From contig NZ_VBSL01000001.1 in NCBI RefSeq assembly GCF_006149005.1, forward strand, positions 1,001,443 through 1,065,442: a DNA stretch of 64,000 nt, in the 5' to 3' direction. Below are positions 16,944-24,819 of this stretch, one piece after another. The notes under the pieces are model-generated. The model saw only the letters and a list, made by a program, of their open reading frames with translations, did not search any database and had not been told where the DNA came from. The position numbers were made by a program, and so were the translations under genes. How positions within the stretch are numbered: position 1 is the stretch's first letter; every line of letters begins with the position of its first letter. This stretch comes from Larkinella sp. C7 (GTDB lineage Bacteria; Bacteroidota; Bacteroidia; Cytophagales; Spirosomataceae).

Positions 16944-17771
16944 CTAATCGGTTTTTATGGTCGCAATCTGAAACATCCGGGCGTAGTTGTCGGCCACACC
17001 GGACGACAGCGAAGACACCATAATATCGGCATTCGCGGCAATACTCAGTTTCATCGGCCCATCGAACACCTTGAGAACATCCGCCTGAATCGTTACCTGT
17101 GGAACGACGCCGTTTTCGGTTACCCGGACGGTCGTCGTCCCGAAGGGCAAAGTAATTGTCCTTAAATTATTGATGGTTTTTGTTCGATAACCGCCGAAAA
17201 GGCCGATGTGATACAGGAAAACCTTACCACTGGCCGAAACCGGTGCGAGTGGTGAGGTTCCTTCCAGCTTAAAATGAATGTACCCGGAATTCCAGTCCCA
17301 GTACATGCCGCCGGTCATGCCACCGGACGGGTCCAGAACCCCCGTGCGTTTGCTGACGTCCATCGTGTTGCGCAGGCTATCCACGCCAATCAGGTACGAA
17401 ACTTCCGTGTAATCGCCGACCGGAATATTTTTCAGCATAATGCGCTGCGAAGCCGGTTCGGCCTCTTTCACCAGGAAATAACTGCTATCCTGCGGAACCG
17501 CATACGCCGACCCATCCGCCCGTTTCAGCCGGATGTTGGTGACGTAATAATTCAGGGTTGTTACCTTGAAGGCTTCGCCACTGGCGTTGGTATAACTTCC
17601 GGTATGAAGCTGTAAATCGGCGGTTCCCACAACCTGATCGAACACGAATTGGAGCGAGCCCGTGGGTCCCGGCTGAGGGTCCGGGTTGTCGTGACGGCAG
17701 GACCAGAAAATGCCGGTAAACAGACCGAGCCAGCCAACGGCAGTCAGCGTGATTTTTCGGATTTTTCTCAT
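16944..17771 (-). CDS. MbnP-family copper-binding-type protein (copy 1)
   Basis: A 275-residue exported protein (lipobox-like IFWSC). The mature domain starts GSLQFVFDQVVG and contains GDYTEVSYLIGVDSLRN and MYWDWNSGY (156-164). MbnP proteins are paired with MbnH diheme enzymes, which convert a conserved Trp of MbnP to kynurenine and create a copper site; the W-x-W motif (158, 160) is the candidate target here. Its start overlaps the stop of the upstream lipoprotein gene by 4 bp (ATGA), and peroxidase copy 1 follows. Confidence 0.85.
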   Translation of the reverse strand: MRKIRKITLTAVGWLGLFTGIFWSCRHDNPDPQPGPTGSLQFVFDQVVGTADLQLHTGSYTNASGEAFKVTTLNYYVTNIRLKRADGSAYAVPQDSSYFLVKEAEPASQRIMLKNIPVGDYTEVSYLIGVDSLRNTMDVSKRTGVLDPSGGMTGGMYWDWNSGYIHFKLEGTSPLAPVSASGKVFLYHIGLFGGYRTKTINNLRTITLPFGTTTVRVTENGVVPQVTIQADVLKVFDGPMKLSIAANADIMVSSLSSGVADNYARMFQIATIKTD

Positions 17772-18235
17772 TCTTTCAGGTAGTTTTGGGCATCAGTGAA
17801 ACTCTGGCGCATCAGGCGACTCAGGGAATTTACTTTCTCCTGCTGGATTTTCAGGTAGTCGAGCGCTTTTTCCTGATCCAGTTGTTGGAGCGTATCGCCC
17901 TTGTACTGATGCATCCAGTCCATCATTACCTCATCAGCCTGTTTAAGCTGCCGGAGAACCTGCTGCCCTTTTTCCCTGGATGGCCTATCGCTCTTTTCTA
18001 CTTTAACGGACACTTCTTCCTGGATACGCATGAAATCAGTCATTTGGAGCATCATGCTGTCGTGTACGGCCAGAACCTGTTTTTCCAGTTCCGCAACGGG
18101 GCCGGTCGTCTGTCCGGAATCCGAAGTCGTGTGGTAGTGGTGATGATCGTCGGGTTGTTTTTTGGATTGACAAGACCCAAGAAGCCCAAGCAGAAAACAC
18201 AAAATCGAAAGTTTATTTTTACAAATCATTGACAA
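17768..18235 (-). CDS. His-rich small lipoprotein of unknown function
   Basis: A 155-residue lipoprotein (LLGSC). The mature N-terminus has the run DDHHHYH, a likely metal ligand cluster. The rest is helical and rich in Met, Gln and Lys (for example HDSMMLQMTDFMRIQ and DEVMMDWMHQY), recalling CpxP/CzcE-like periplasmic helical proteins. It is translationally coupled to MbnP copy 1. A copper-binding accessory role is inferred from composition and context; I do not recognise a named family. The start could also be the Met two codons later. Confidence 0.7.
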   Translation of the reverse strand: MSMICKNKLSILCFLLGLLGSCQSKKQPDDHHHYHTTSDSGQTTGPVAELEKQVLAVHDSMMLQMTDFMRIQEEVSVKVEKSDRPSREKGQQVLRQLKQADEVMMDWMHQYKGDTLQQLDQEKALDYLKIQQEKVNSLSRLMRQSFTDAQNYLKE

Positions 18236-18261
18236 TCAGATTTTAGACAATAAAACCATCA

Positions 18262-19182
18262 TTAAAACGTCCGGGCCAGATGAATCCCAACCCGGCTGTG
18301 GGCCTGCACCAATCCTTCGGAAATTCGCTGAAGAAGGGGAATCTGGGCGTTTGCCCCCATCATCCAGTTCCCCCGGTAGAGGTCCAGCCCAACGGTTCCG
18401 GCCAGCATATACCCGCCCGTTTCGGCCACGATGCCGGCGTAATCCCGGTCTTTGTGCGCCAGCTCACCGTAGAAGCCCGCGCTCGGCATCATCGCGACAT
18501 TCAGCTTTTCCCATTGCTGCACGTAAAAACCGGTGAGGGAGCTGTTCAGCCGATTGCCAAACCGGTAGTCGTTGGCATTCGTGCCGGTCAATCGACCCGT
18601 TGCATCCGCATTCATGCCCCATTTGTCGATGCGCAGCGTATAAATGGCGTTGAAAACCGCATCGTAAGCCCCCGTACCCGCCTGAAAATTCGGGTTCGCC
18701 ACCTGCGCACCGTCATACGGGTTGTAGCGGTATTCGCCCGTCGCGAGCTTGGTGCCGCCCCCCACCAGCAGCGTTTGTTTCACCACCCGGCCACTGTCAC
18801 TCATCCGGGTTTTGTCGAGCAGTTTGTAGTTGACCAAAACCGTCGCGTCGCCAATTCCCTGGTGCCGCCGGACGTCCGGCCCCTGGGTCTGTTTGTTGAC
18901 CTGGTAGGGCAGCATCGCCAGCACCTGAATCCGGGGATGGGGATAAACCCGCCCCCAGAGGTCGATGGCCTGAAACTCTTCCCGCGAATCGTAGATCGTT
19001 CCGGCGTGGTGAAGCGTCAGCCGGGTATCGTAACGTTGGGTTCGGTAGCGCAGCCCAACGAAGTGCTTTTGGAACTGGGGCAATACGCCCAGGTAAAAGT
19101 TGGAGCCGGAACACCCGCATACTTCACAGGCAGAAGCCAGAACCGGACCAAGCAGGAAAAACAGTAAAAAAAGCTTTTTCAT
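18262..19182 (-). CDS. Outer-membrane beta-barrel protein with a CxxCxC mature N-terminus
   Basis: I chose ATG 19182 for its compact signal peptide. The 306-residue protein begins, after cleavage, near CEVCGCSGSNFYLG, three cysteines in a row at residues 19, 22 and 24. The remaining sequence alternates in the way of a beta-barrel and ends in a terminal Phe. Similar proteins occur in Bacteroidota copper and peroxidase clusters and are labelled as transporters or hypothetical. The Cys cluster suggests soft-metal contact at the periplasmic side (inference). Confidence 0.72.
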   Translation of the reverse strand: MKKLFLLFFLLGPVLASACEVCGCSGSNFYLGVLPQFQKHFVGLRYRTQRYDTRLTLHHAGTIYDSREEFQAIDLWGRVYPHPRIQVLAMLPYQVNKQTQGPDVRRHQGIGDATVLVNYKLLDKTRMSDSGRVVKQTLLVGGGTKLATGEYRYNPYDGAQVANPNFQAGTGAYDAVFNAIYTLRIDKWGMNADATGRLTGTNANDYRFGNRLNSSLTGFYVQQWEKLNVAMMPSAGFYGELAHKDRDYAGIVAETGGYMLAGTVGLDLYRGNWMMGANAQIPLLQRISEGLVQAHSRVGIHLARTF

Positions 19183-19218
19183 AAAGTGTATGATTAGAAT
19201 CAACATCCTGATTAGTCA

Positions 19219-20289
19219 TCAATTCGGAATAAACTGTCGGTCGGTAATAAACTGCTGATCAGTGAGTGTTTTGAGGAAAGCAATGATCTGCTTTTTCTCC
19301 GGCTCGGTGAGGGGAATTCCCGGAACGCCACCGGTTTTCAGGCGCGAATCGAGCGTTGGGCTGTCTTTCACACCCTGACTATAGTGATCCAGCACCTGCT
19401 CCAGCGACCAGAACCGCCCGTCGTGCATGTACGGCAGTGAGCGTTCGATGTTGCGCAAACTGGGTACCAGAAACTTCAGCCGATCGGTTTCTTTTTTAGT
19501 CACCCCAAACCGCCCCTGATCGTTGATTTCACTGACCGGCAAACCGTTGTTGTGATACCCCTGATTCGTGAACAACTCGCCCTGATGGCAACCCGCACAC
19601 TTCTGCTTGAACAGCGAAAGCCCCGCCCGTTCATCCGCCGACAAATCCCCGCCGGGTTCTTTCCGAACGTATTTGTCGTAGCGCGAATTGGCCGAAACCA
19701 TCGTCAGCATAAACTGCGACAAGGCTTTGAGAAAGTTCTCCTGCGTAATCTGCTCGGTTCCGAACGCTTCTTTAAAACGCGCCGGATAGCTCGCACGCTG
19801 GCGTACTTTGTCCAGCACATTGCCCAGATGCTCGCCCATTTCCAACGGATTCTGAATCGGACTGACGGCCAATGTATCCAGATCCGTGATGCTCCCATCC
19901 CAGAAAAAAGCCGTGCTCCAGGCCACATTTTGCAGATTCCGCACGTTGCGGGTGCCAATTTTGTCGTCGATGCCGTGGCTGAGCGAATGGTCGGCGTGGG
20001 CAAAAGCCGAATACTGCTGGTGGCAAAACCCGCAGGCAATCCGGCCGTCGCGCGAGAGCGCTCCATCGAAGAACAGCATCTTCCCCAATGCCACGCCTTT
20101 TTGGGTCATCGGATTTTTCGAGAAACCGTAAACCGGTTCCGGAAAATTCGCCGGTTTTTTCCAGTCATACGGGGTCGGGTCATACACGCCGGTGGCTTCA
20201 GGCCCGGGATCTTTGCCCGATTGGCAGGCCATCACAATGCCCAAAAAGAGTATACTGCCAATGATTCCAAAAGATCGGTTTTCCATCAT
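19219..20289 (-). CDS. Diheme cytochrome c peroxidase of the MauG/MbnH type (copy 2)
   Basis: A 356-residue lipoprotein (VMAC). Heme motifs are CGFCH (86-90) and CAGCH (231-235). The HSLSHGIDDKIGTRNV segment and ITDLDTLAVSPIQNP closely follow copy 1, so these two are recent paralogs or specialise on similar partners. It sits 29 bp downstream of copy 3. Electron acceptors or donors are not evident in the window. Confidence 0.88.
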   Translation of the reverse strand: MMENRSFGIIGSILFLGIVMACQSGKDPGPEATGVYDPTPYDWKKPANFPEPVYGFSKNPMTQKGVALGKMLFFDGALSRDGRIACGFCHQQYSAFAHADHSLSHGIDDKIGTRNVRNLQNVAWSTAFFWDGSITDLDTLAVSPIQNPLEMGEHLGNVLDKVRQRASYPARFKEAFGTEQITQENFLKALSQFMLTMVSANSRYDKYVRKEPGGDLSADERAGLSLFKQKCAGCHQGELFTNQGYHNNGLPVSEINDQGRFGVTKKETDRLKFLVPSLRNIERSLPYMHDGRFWSLEQVLDHYSQGVKDSPTLDSRLKTGGVPGIPLTEPEKKQIIAFLKTLTDQQFITDRQFIPN

Positions 20290-20318
20290 CTTGTGAAAGC
20301 GAATCCGCTGCGTTTCCG

Positions 20319-21362
20319 TTAGGGCCGGTAAGCCCGGTTGGTGACAAACTGGTGGTCTGTCAGGGTGTTCAGAAAAGCCAGAAGCGCTTTTTTATCAGTG
20401 GTTGCCAACCTGAAACCACCCGCCGGTAAGCGGGCGTCAAGGGTCGGCGATGTTTTAATTCGGTCTGAATAATGGTCCAGCACATCCTCCAGCGTGTCCA
20501 TGCGCCCGTCGTGCATATACGGAGCCGTCAGGGCCACATTGCGCAACGTGGGGGTGCGGTATTTTCCCCGGTCGGCCGGGTCGAACGTCACCCGTTCCCG
20601 ACCCAGCCCTTCGCCGTCGCCTTCATCCGAGAAAACCACATCAATACCGTTGTTGTGGTACTGGTTGTTCGTGAAAAGATCCGTTGCATGACAACCCGCG
20701 CAGTGTTGCTGATACAGTTTATGTCCCCGTTGTTCTTCATCGCTGAGCACACCACCCTCCTGGCGAACCCATTGATCATACCGGGAATCGGCCGAAATCA
20801 GTGTCCGCTGAAACTGCGCCAGTGCCTTCGCAATCGTTGCGTAATGAAGGGCTTCGCCGGGGAAAGCCTGCTCGAACTGCGCTTTATAGACCGGGACGGT
20901 TTTCAGGTAATTGGCCAAAATGACCAGATCGTGGCCCATTTCGTCGCGGTTCGTCAGCGGCCCCAACACCTGGGATTCCAGGTTTTTAGAACCGCCATCC
21001 CAGAACAGGCCATTGGTTGCCCAAGCCAGGTTCATCAAAACCGGACTGTGCCGCAGCAAAGCCCGACCCGACACGCCCAGCGCGGAAACCCTGACACCGT
21101 CGGAAAAGGCTTTGGCCGGATCGTGACAGGAGGCACAGGATACTTTTCCGTTGCCGGAAAGTTGCGGATCGTAGAACAGTTGCCGGCCCAGTTTCACCCC
21201 CGCCGTCGTCGCTGGATTATCCGACGGCGACGGCAAGGGTGGGAAATTGGCGGGTTCCCGCACCAGCAGTGGCGTCCCGGGTGTCGGCACAGGATCATCC
21301 GGCGGAGAACAGGCGACTATTCCCAGCAGTATCAATCCCGCGAAAATGCCCCGTCGATTCAT
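20319..21362 (-). CDS. Diheme cytochrome c peroxidase of the MauG/MbnH type (copy 3)
   Basis: A 347-residue lipoprotein (GIVAC). Heme motifs are CASCH (76-80) and CAGCH (221-225). It lacks the SHGI-DKIGTRN segment of copies 1 and 2 and instead has KAFSDGVRVSALGVSGR, closer to ordinary cytochrome c peroxidases. Its ATG overlaps the stop of the divergent MbnP copy 2 by one base (TAATG), which implies a dedicated enzyme-substrate pair made by coupled translation (inference). Confidence 0.88.
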   Translation of the reverse strand: MNRRGIFAGLILLGIVACSPPDDPVPTPGTPLLVREPANFPPLPSPSDNPATTAGVKLGRQLFYDPQLSGNGKVSCASCHDPAKAFSDGVRVSALGVSGRALLRHSPVLMNLAWATNGLFWDGGSKNLESQVLGPLTNRDEMGHDLVILANYLKTVPVYKAQFEQAFPGEALHYATIAKALAQFQRTLISADSRYDQWVRQEGGVLSDEEQRGHKLYQQHCAGCHATDLFTNNQYHNNGIDVVFSDEGDGEGLGRERVTFDPADRGKYRTPTLRNVALTAPYMHDGRMDTLEDVLDHYSDRIKTSPTLDARLPAGGFRLATTDKKALLAFLNTLTDHQFVTNRAYRP

Positions 21363-22195
21363 TACTGACTAACGCGGGCGGTTTTGGCGTTTACGAAAGA
21401 AACCGGGTAGTTTCCGGCGAGTTTGCTCATCATGCTGGCGGTTCCGGCATTGATGTGGTACGTTTTGTCGGTCGTGTTCAGTTTAGCATCCCGGGCAATC
21501 ACAATCCCGTCCAGAATCCTGGCAACATCAGCCTGCAACGTCATCTGTCCTTTCATGGCGCCATCGACCATCAAGGGTGTGGCAAACGTCTGCGAGATGG
21601 TTTTGTAATTGGCGTTCGTACCGGTTTCCAGCAGGAAAGGGCTGGCTGCGCCGGACACGTCAACGGTTCCACCCAGTTTGGTGAAGATGTAGCTGGTGTG
21701 CCACATCCAGCTCACATTCGTCATGTTTTGCAGGATATTCAGTTCGCCAGCGGCCAGGGTCAGGTTGTCGTTGTATTTGGGATCGACGCCAATGCCAAAC
21801 TTGACACCGGTATATTCCCCCGCCGGAACACCCGTCAGGTTCACCACCTCGCGTTTACCGGCTGTCAGGGTAAACGTGCCGTCCTGAATGGCTTCATCTT
21901 TTCCCAAATACTGCATGAGGTAATAGGAATTCGGCACTTCATACACGGAACCGTCTTTTTGGGTCAATTCCACTTTGCTAACCCAGAACCGGAGCTGATC
22001 GAAGGTTACTTTTTCGTTTCCGGCCGTGGTGTAGGCCTTGCCCAATTCAAACGCTGCGGTGCCATAGAGGGCTTCGATTTTCAAATCGACCGCACCGGGG
22101 CCAGCCGGTTCCGGGGTCGTAGTGGGCGAATCATTCGTGCAGGCCATAAAAAGAAGCACCACACTGATTATCAGAGAGAAAGAACGGAAGTTCAT
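21362..22195 (-). CDS. MbnP-family protein, divergent (copy 2)
   Basis: I chose ATG 22195 for its signal and lipobox (LFMAC); the upstream 30 codons have no signal character. The 277-residue protein keeps the family frame (GAVDLKIEALYGTAAF, TGVKFGIGVDPKYN) but has WMWHTSYIF (163-171) where the other two copies have MYWDWNSGY. The W-x-W spacing is kept, with Met and His around it. It is coupled to peroxidase copy 3. This co-divergence of enzyme and partner supports a one-to-one pairing. Confidence 0.82.
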   Translation of the reverse strand: MNFRSFSLIISVVLLFMACTNDSPTTTPEPAGPGAVDLKIEALYGTAAFELGKAYTTAGNEKVTFDQLRFWVSKVELTQKDGSVYEVPNSYYLMQYLGKDEAIQDGTFTLTAGKREVVNLTGVPAGEYTGVKFGIGVDPKYNDNLTLAAGELNILQNMTNVSWMWHTSYIFTKLGGTVDVSGAASPFLLETGTNANYKTISQTFATPLMVDGAMKGQMTLQADVARILDGIVIARDAKLNTTDKTYHINAGTASMMSKLAGNYPVSFVNAKTARVSQ

Positions 22196-22382
22196 ACGAA
22201 AGTTGAATAAGGATTGAAAATTGCTGATTTGGAGTAAATGGAAGGAATTGAAACTAAACCGGCTGCTCATGCTCTTCCCGGCCACGTAAAAACGTTGCTG
22301 GAAGAGCAGGCAGACGCTTCCTGAGTAACCGAAAGAAAACGATTACCCGGTTTGTGACAATAGGCCGGTTTGCTTCGGAATG

Positions 22383-22763
22383 TTACAGACGGGGCGGCTG
22401 TAGTAAATCAGCGAGGGGAGCCGAATAGGCTGGTAATTGATAACTAAACGTAACTTTTGTGGGCAAAACCGTCAACTCCGGCAAGAAATCGAACCGGAGG
22501 AAAGGGGGCGTGTATAACTGGAAAACAGGGATATTCTGCACCTGTTCGGTGGTCTGTTGATCCTGTTTTTCCTGTTGTGCCTTCAACCGCCGGGCCAGAT
22601 AGCAGTGTCCGTCGCAGTGAAGCTCCGGCCGATCGCGGTTTTCGCACAACACCCGGGCAATGTACTCCTTGTTGAGCTGGAAATACGCAATCGTTCCCCA
22701 CTGACTGAATGTCGGCAGCAGAATGGCGCATAACCAGCTATACAAAAGGAGATTTCGGATCAT
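22383..22763 (-). CDS. Small membrane protein with C-x9-C-x3-C motif (copy A)
   Basis: A 126-residue protein with one N-terminal membrane segment followed by CENRDRPELHCDGHCYLARR, with cysteines at 40, 50 and 54. The C-terminal half is Gln-rich, then aromatic. A paralog with the same motif is at 27292-27666. Proteins of this kind are common in Bacteroidota and have no assigned function. Placement inside the MbnP/peroxidase cluster and the Cys/His arrangement suggest metal binding at the membrane surface (inference). It ends upstream of MbnP copy 2 and follows MbnP copy 3. Confidence 0.75.
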   Translation of the reverse strand: MIRNLLLYSWLCAILLPTFSQWGTIAYFQLNKEYIARVLCENRDRPELHCDGHCYLARRLKAQQEKQDQQTTEQVQNIPVFQLYTPPFLRFDFLPELTVLPTKVTFSYQLPAYSAPLADLLQPPRL

Positions 22764-22778
22764 ACTTGTACCAAATAC

Positions 22779-23585
22779 TTAATCAACCTGAACCGTACCG
22801 ATGCTGAACATCGTTGCGTAATTGTTCGCTACATTTTTCGCAGAATCCGATACCATAATCGTCGGTGCTGCCGCAATGCTGAGCGGTTTGACCCCATCGA
22901 ATACCTTCAGCACATCTGCCTTCACCTGAATACCGGTTGTTCCGTTCACAATCACGTGGGCGGGCTGTGTACCCAGCGCCAATTGAATGGTTTTGAGATT
23001 ATTGGCGGTTTTGGTTTGGTACCCGCCGAACAAACCGATGTGGTAGACAAAATTCCGTTTTCCCGTCGCATCGACCGGCGCTTTGGTTGAGGTTCCTTCC
23101 AGTTTCAGGAAAATATAACCCGAATTCCAGTCCCAATACATCCCGGCAGCCGCACCACCGGGGTCGAGTGCGCCGGTCCGTTTCCCGATTTCCATCGTAT
23201 TCCGCAGACTATCCACACCCACCATAAAGTTGATGCTGGTGTAGTCGCCCACCGGAACGTTGCGGAGCAGAACCGTCCGGGAAGCCGGGTTGCTCTGCGA
23301 CGTCAGAAAATAACTGCTGTCCTGCGGAACGACGTATTCCGACCCATCCGCTTTTTTTAGCTTGATGTTACTGACGAAATACGTAAACCGGGAGACGGTA
23401 AACGGTTCTCCGCTGCCGTTGGTGTAGGTCGTTGAATCCAGTTTCAATTCCTGCGCACCGACTACGTTATCAAATCGCAGTTGAACCGTTCCGTATTCCG
23501 GTTCCAGGGGGTCGTTGTGGCAGGCGACCAGAACGGTCAAAAAGAGAAATAAACTCATACCGGAAGCGAAGAAGGCGTTTTTCAT
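22779..23585 (-). CDS. MbnP-family copper-binding-type protein (copy 3)
   Basis: I chose ATG 23585 (MKNAFFAS), avoiding overlap with the upstream gene. It gives a signal peptide and lipobox LVAC. The 268-residue protein is closely similar to copy 1 throughout: VQLRFDNVVGAQELKL, MVGVDSLRNTMEIGKRTG and MYWDWNSGY (149-157). The W-x-W pair (151, 153) is the candidate site for Trp oxidation by an MbnH-type partner. It lies between the small Cys protein A and the BNR-repeat gene. Confidence 0.85.
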   Translation of the reverse strand: MKNAFFASGMSLFLFLTVLVACHNDPLEPEYGTVQLRFDNVVGAQELKLDSTTYTNGSGEPFTVSRFTYFVSNIKLKKADGSEYVVPQDSSYFLTSQSNPASRTVLLRNVPVGDYTSINFMVGVDSLRNTMEIGKRTGALDPGGAAAGMYWDWNSGYIFLKLEGTSTKAPVDATGKRNFVYHIGLFGGYQTKTANNLKTIQLALGTQPAHVIVNGTTGIQVKADVLKVFDGVKPLSIAAAPTIMVSDSAKNVANNYATMFSIGTVQVD

Positions 23586-23598
23586 ACTGAACGTTGCA

Positions 23599-24801
23599 TT
23601 ACATTGATTCAATCCATCTACTTACGATAACGCTGTTTTGCTGGTCTTTCTTCTGTTCATAAGCCACTAAAAGTCCTTTTTTTGTGGCTAAAACTACCGG
23701 AAAAGCCGCATTGACATCGGTTGGTGTAAGGTAGGTGATGGGTGAAGCCGTGCCGCCGGACACCTTCCGCATCCCGATTCGGGAGATAAACCGGCTTTCG
23801 CCATCCGCATTTTTCACCTCCATCGATTCGTCCCAAACCCAGACCAGGTGCCCGTTGAGCGACGCTAGTTGCGGATGTTTCGTTCGCACGGAGACGATCC
23901 CCGAAACCAGTTGCGTTGCTCCCAGCCGGGCCAGCTTGATACCGGGCGCTTTTTCTCCCCCCGAAAACCAGGTCACGAAAAGCTCATTGCCGACCTGCGC
24001 CACATCGGGGCCGGTATGCGGGCAGGCGTTGACTTTCCACTGGTCATCATATACCACCTTCGGGCTGCTGAACGACCGACCGCCATCGGTCGAAACCGCG
24101 TGGCTGATGTCGCGCGCACCGTTGTCCAGTAAATCCCGGTACGCGATGTGAATCTGGTTTTTCGAATCGACAAACACATTGGTTCGGCAACACTGGCAGG
24201 CATTGTCGTCTACCAGCACCTCTTTCCCAAAACCGCCCCCCGGCACCGTTTGGGCGAACTTCACGGTTCGGCCTTCCTTGTTGGCGGTTTTTTCGTCGAG
24301 CCAGGCAATTCCGATTTCGCCGTTGGGCAGCCGGTTCAGGTTGCTGAACGAGTGGCCTTTCCCCGGCGTGGTGTCGCGGTGAACGGCTTTGGGTTCGGTC
24401 CAGGTCTGCCCACCGTCGGCCGAAGTGACATACAGCACATCACCGGCGCGCGGGGCCTCTGCCGTGGGCCGGGACACTTCGAAGGTCGCCAGCACGGTTC
24501 CGTCTTTTTTAAACGCGACTTTCGGCATTCCTTCGGCGTGGATCGAAAAAACCGCCGGCGACTTGATCCGGATTTTCTCACCGAACGTCCGGCCACCGTC
24601 TTCCGAGACGGCATAGTAAAAAGCGACTTTCTCGCCTTCTTTTTCCGTCCAGCTCAACACCGGGTGATTCCGGTGGTCGGTGGTCAATCGGGGCGTCGCG
24701 CCCACAAACTGGGGATTCGAAAGCCGGATTTCTTTGGCGGGTCGCTCGGCAAATCCAAACAATAGAATTGCGGCAATTAAAAGGCTGTTTTTCATGGTCA
24801 A
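23599..24801 (-). CDS. Exported BNR/sialidase-fold repeat protein with CQCC motif
   Basis: A 400-residue protein with an N-terminal signal and at least three Asp-box repeats, SEDGGRTFG, SADGGQTWT and STDGGRSFS, indicating a six-bladed propeller of the BNR/sialidase fold. Sialidase catalysis is not implied, because I do not see the arginine triad. A striking motif, CQCCRTNVF (Cys 202, 204, 205), sits between blades and looks like a metal or disulfide site. It is read between the TonB receptor and MbnP copy 3, so it probably belongs to the copper cluster. Confidence 0.78.
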   Translation of the reverse strand: MTMKNSLLIAAILLFGFAERPAKEIRLSNPQFVGATPRLTTDHRNHPVLSWTEKEGEKVAFYYAVSEDGGRTFGEKIRIKSPAVFSIHAEGMPKVAFKKDGTVLATFEVSRPTAEAPRAGDVLYVTSADGGQTWTEPKAVHRDTTPGKGHSFSNLNRLPNGEIGIAWLDEKTANKEGRTVKFAQTVPGGGFGKEVLVDDNACQCCRTNVFVDSKNQIHIAYRDLLDNGARDISHAVSTDGGRSFSSPKVVYDDQWKVNACPHTGPDVAQVGNELFVTWFSGGEKAPGIKLARLGATQLVSGIVSVRTKHPQLASLNGHLVWVWDESMEVKNADGESRFISRIGMRKVSGGTASPITYLTPTDVNAAFPVVLATKKGLLVAYEQKKDQQNSVIVSRWIESM

Positions 24802-24819
24802 TATGGTATGTGGTTTAGA

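Noticed and set aside
23599-24801. Sialidase function for the BNR-repeat protein
   Set aside because: Asp boxes only show the fold. I could not see the arginine triad or other catalytic residues, and the gene lies in a metal-type cluster.
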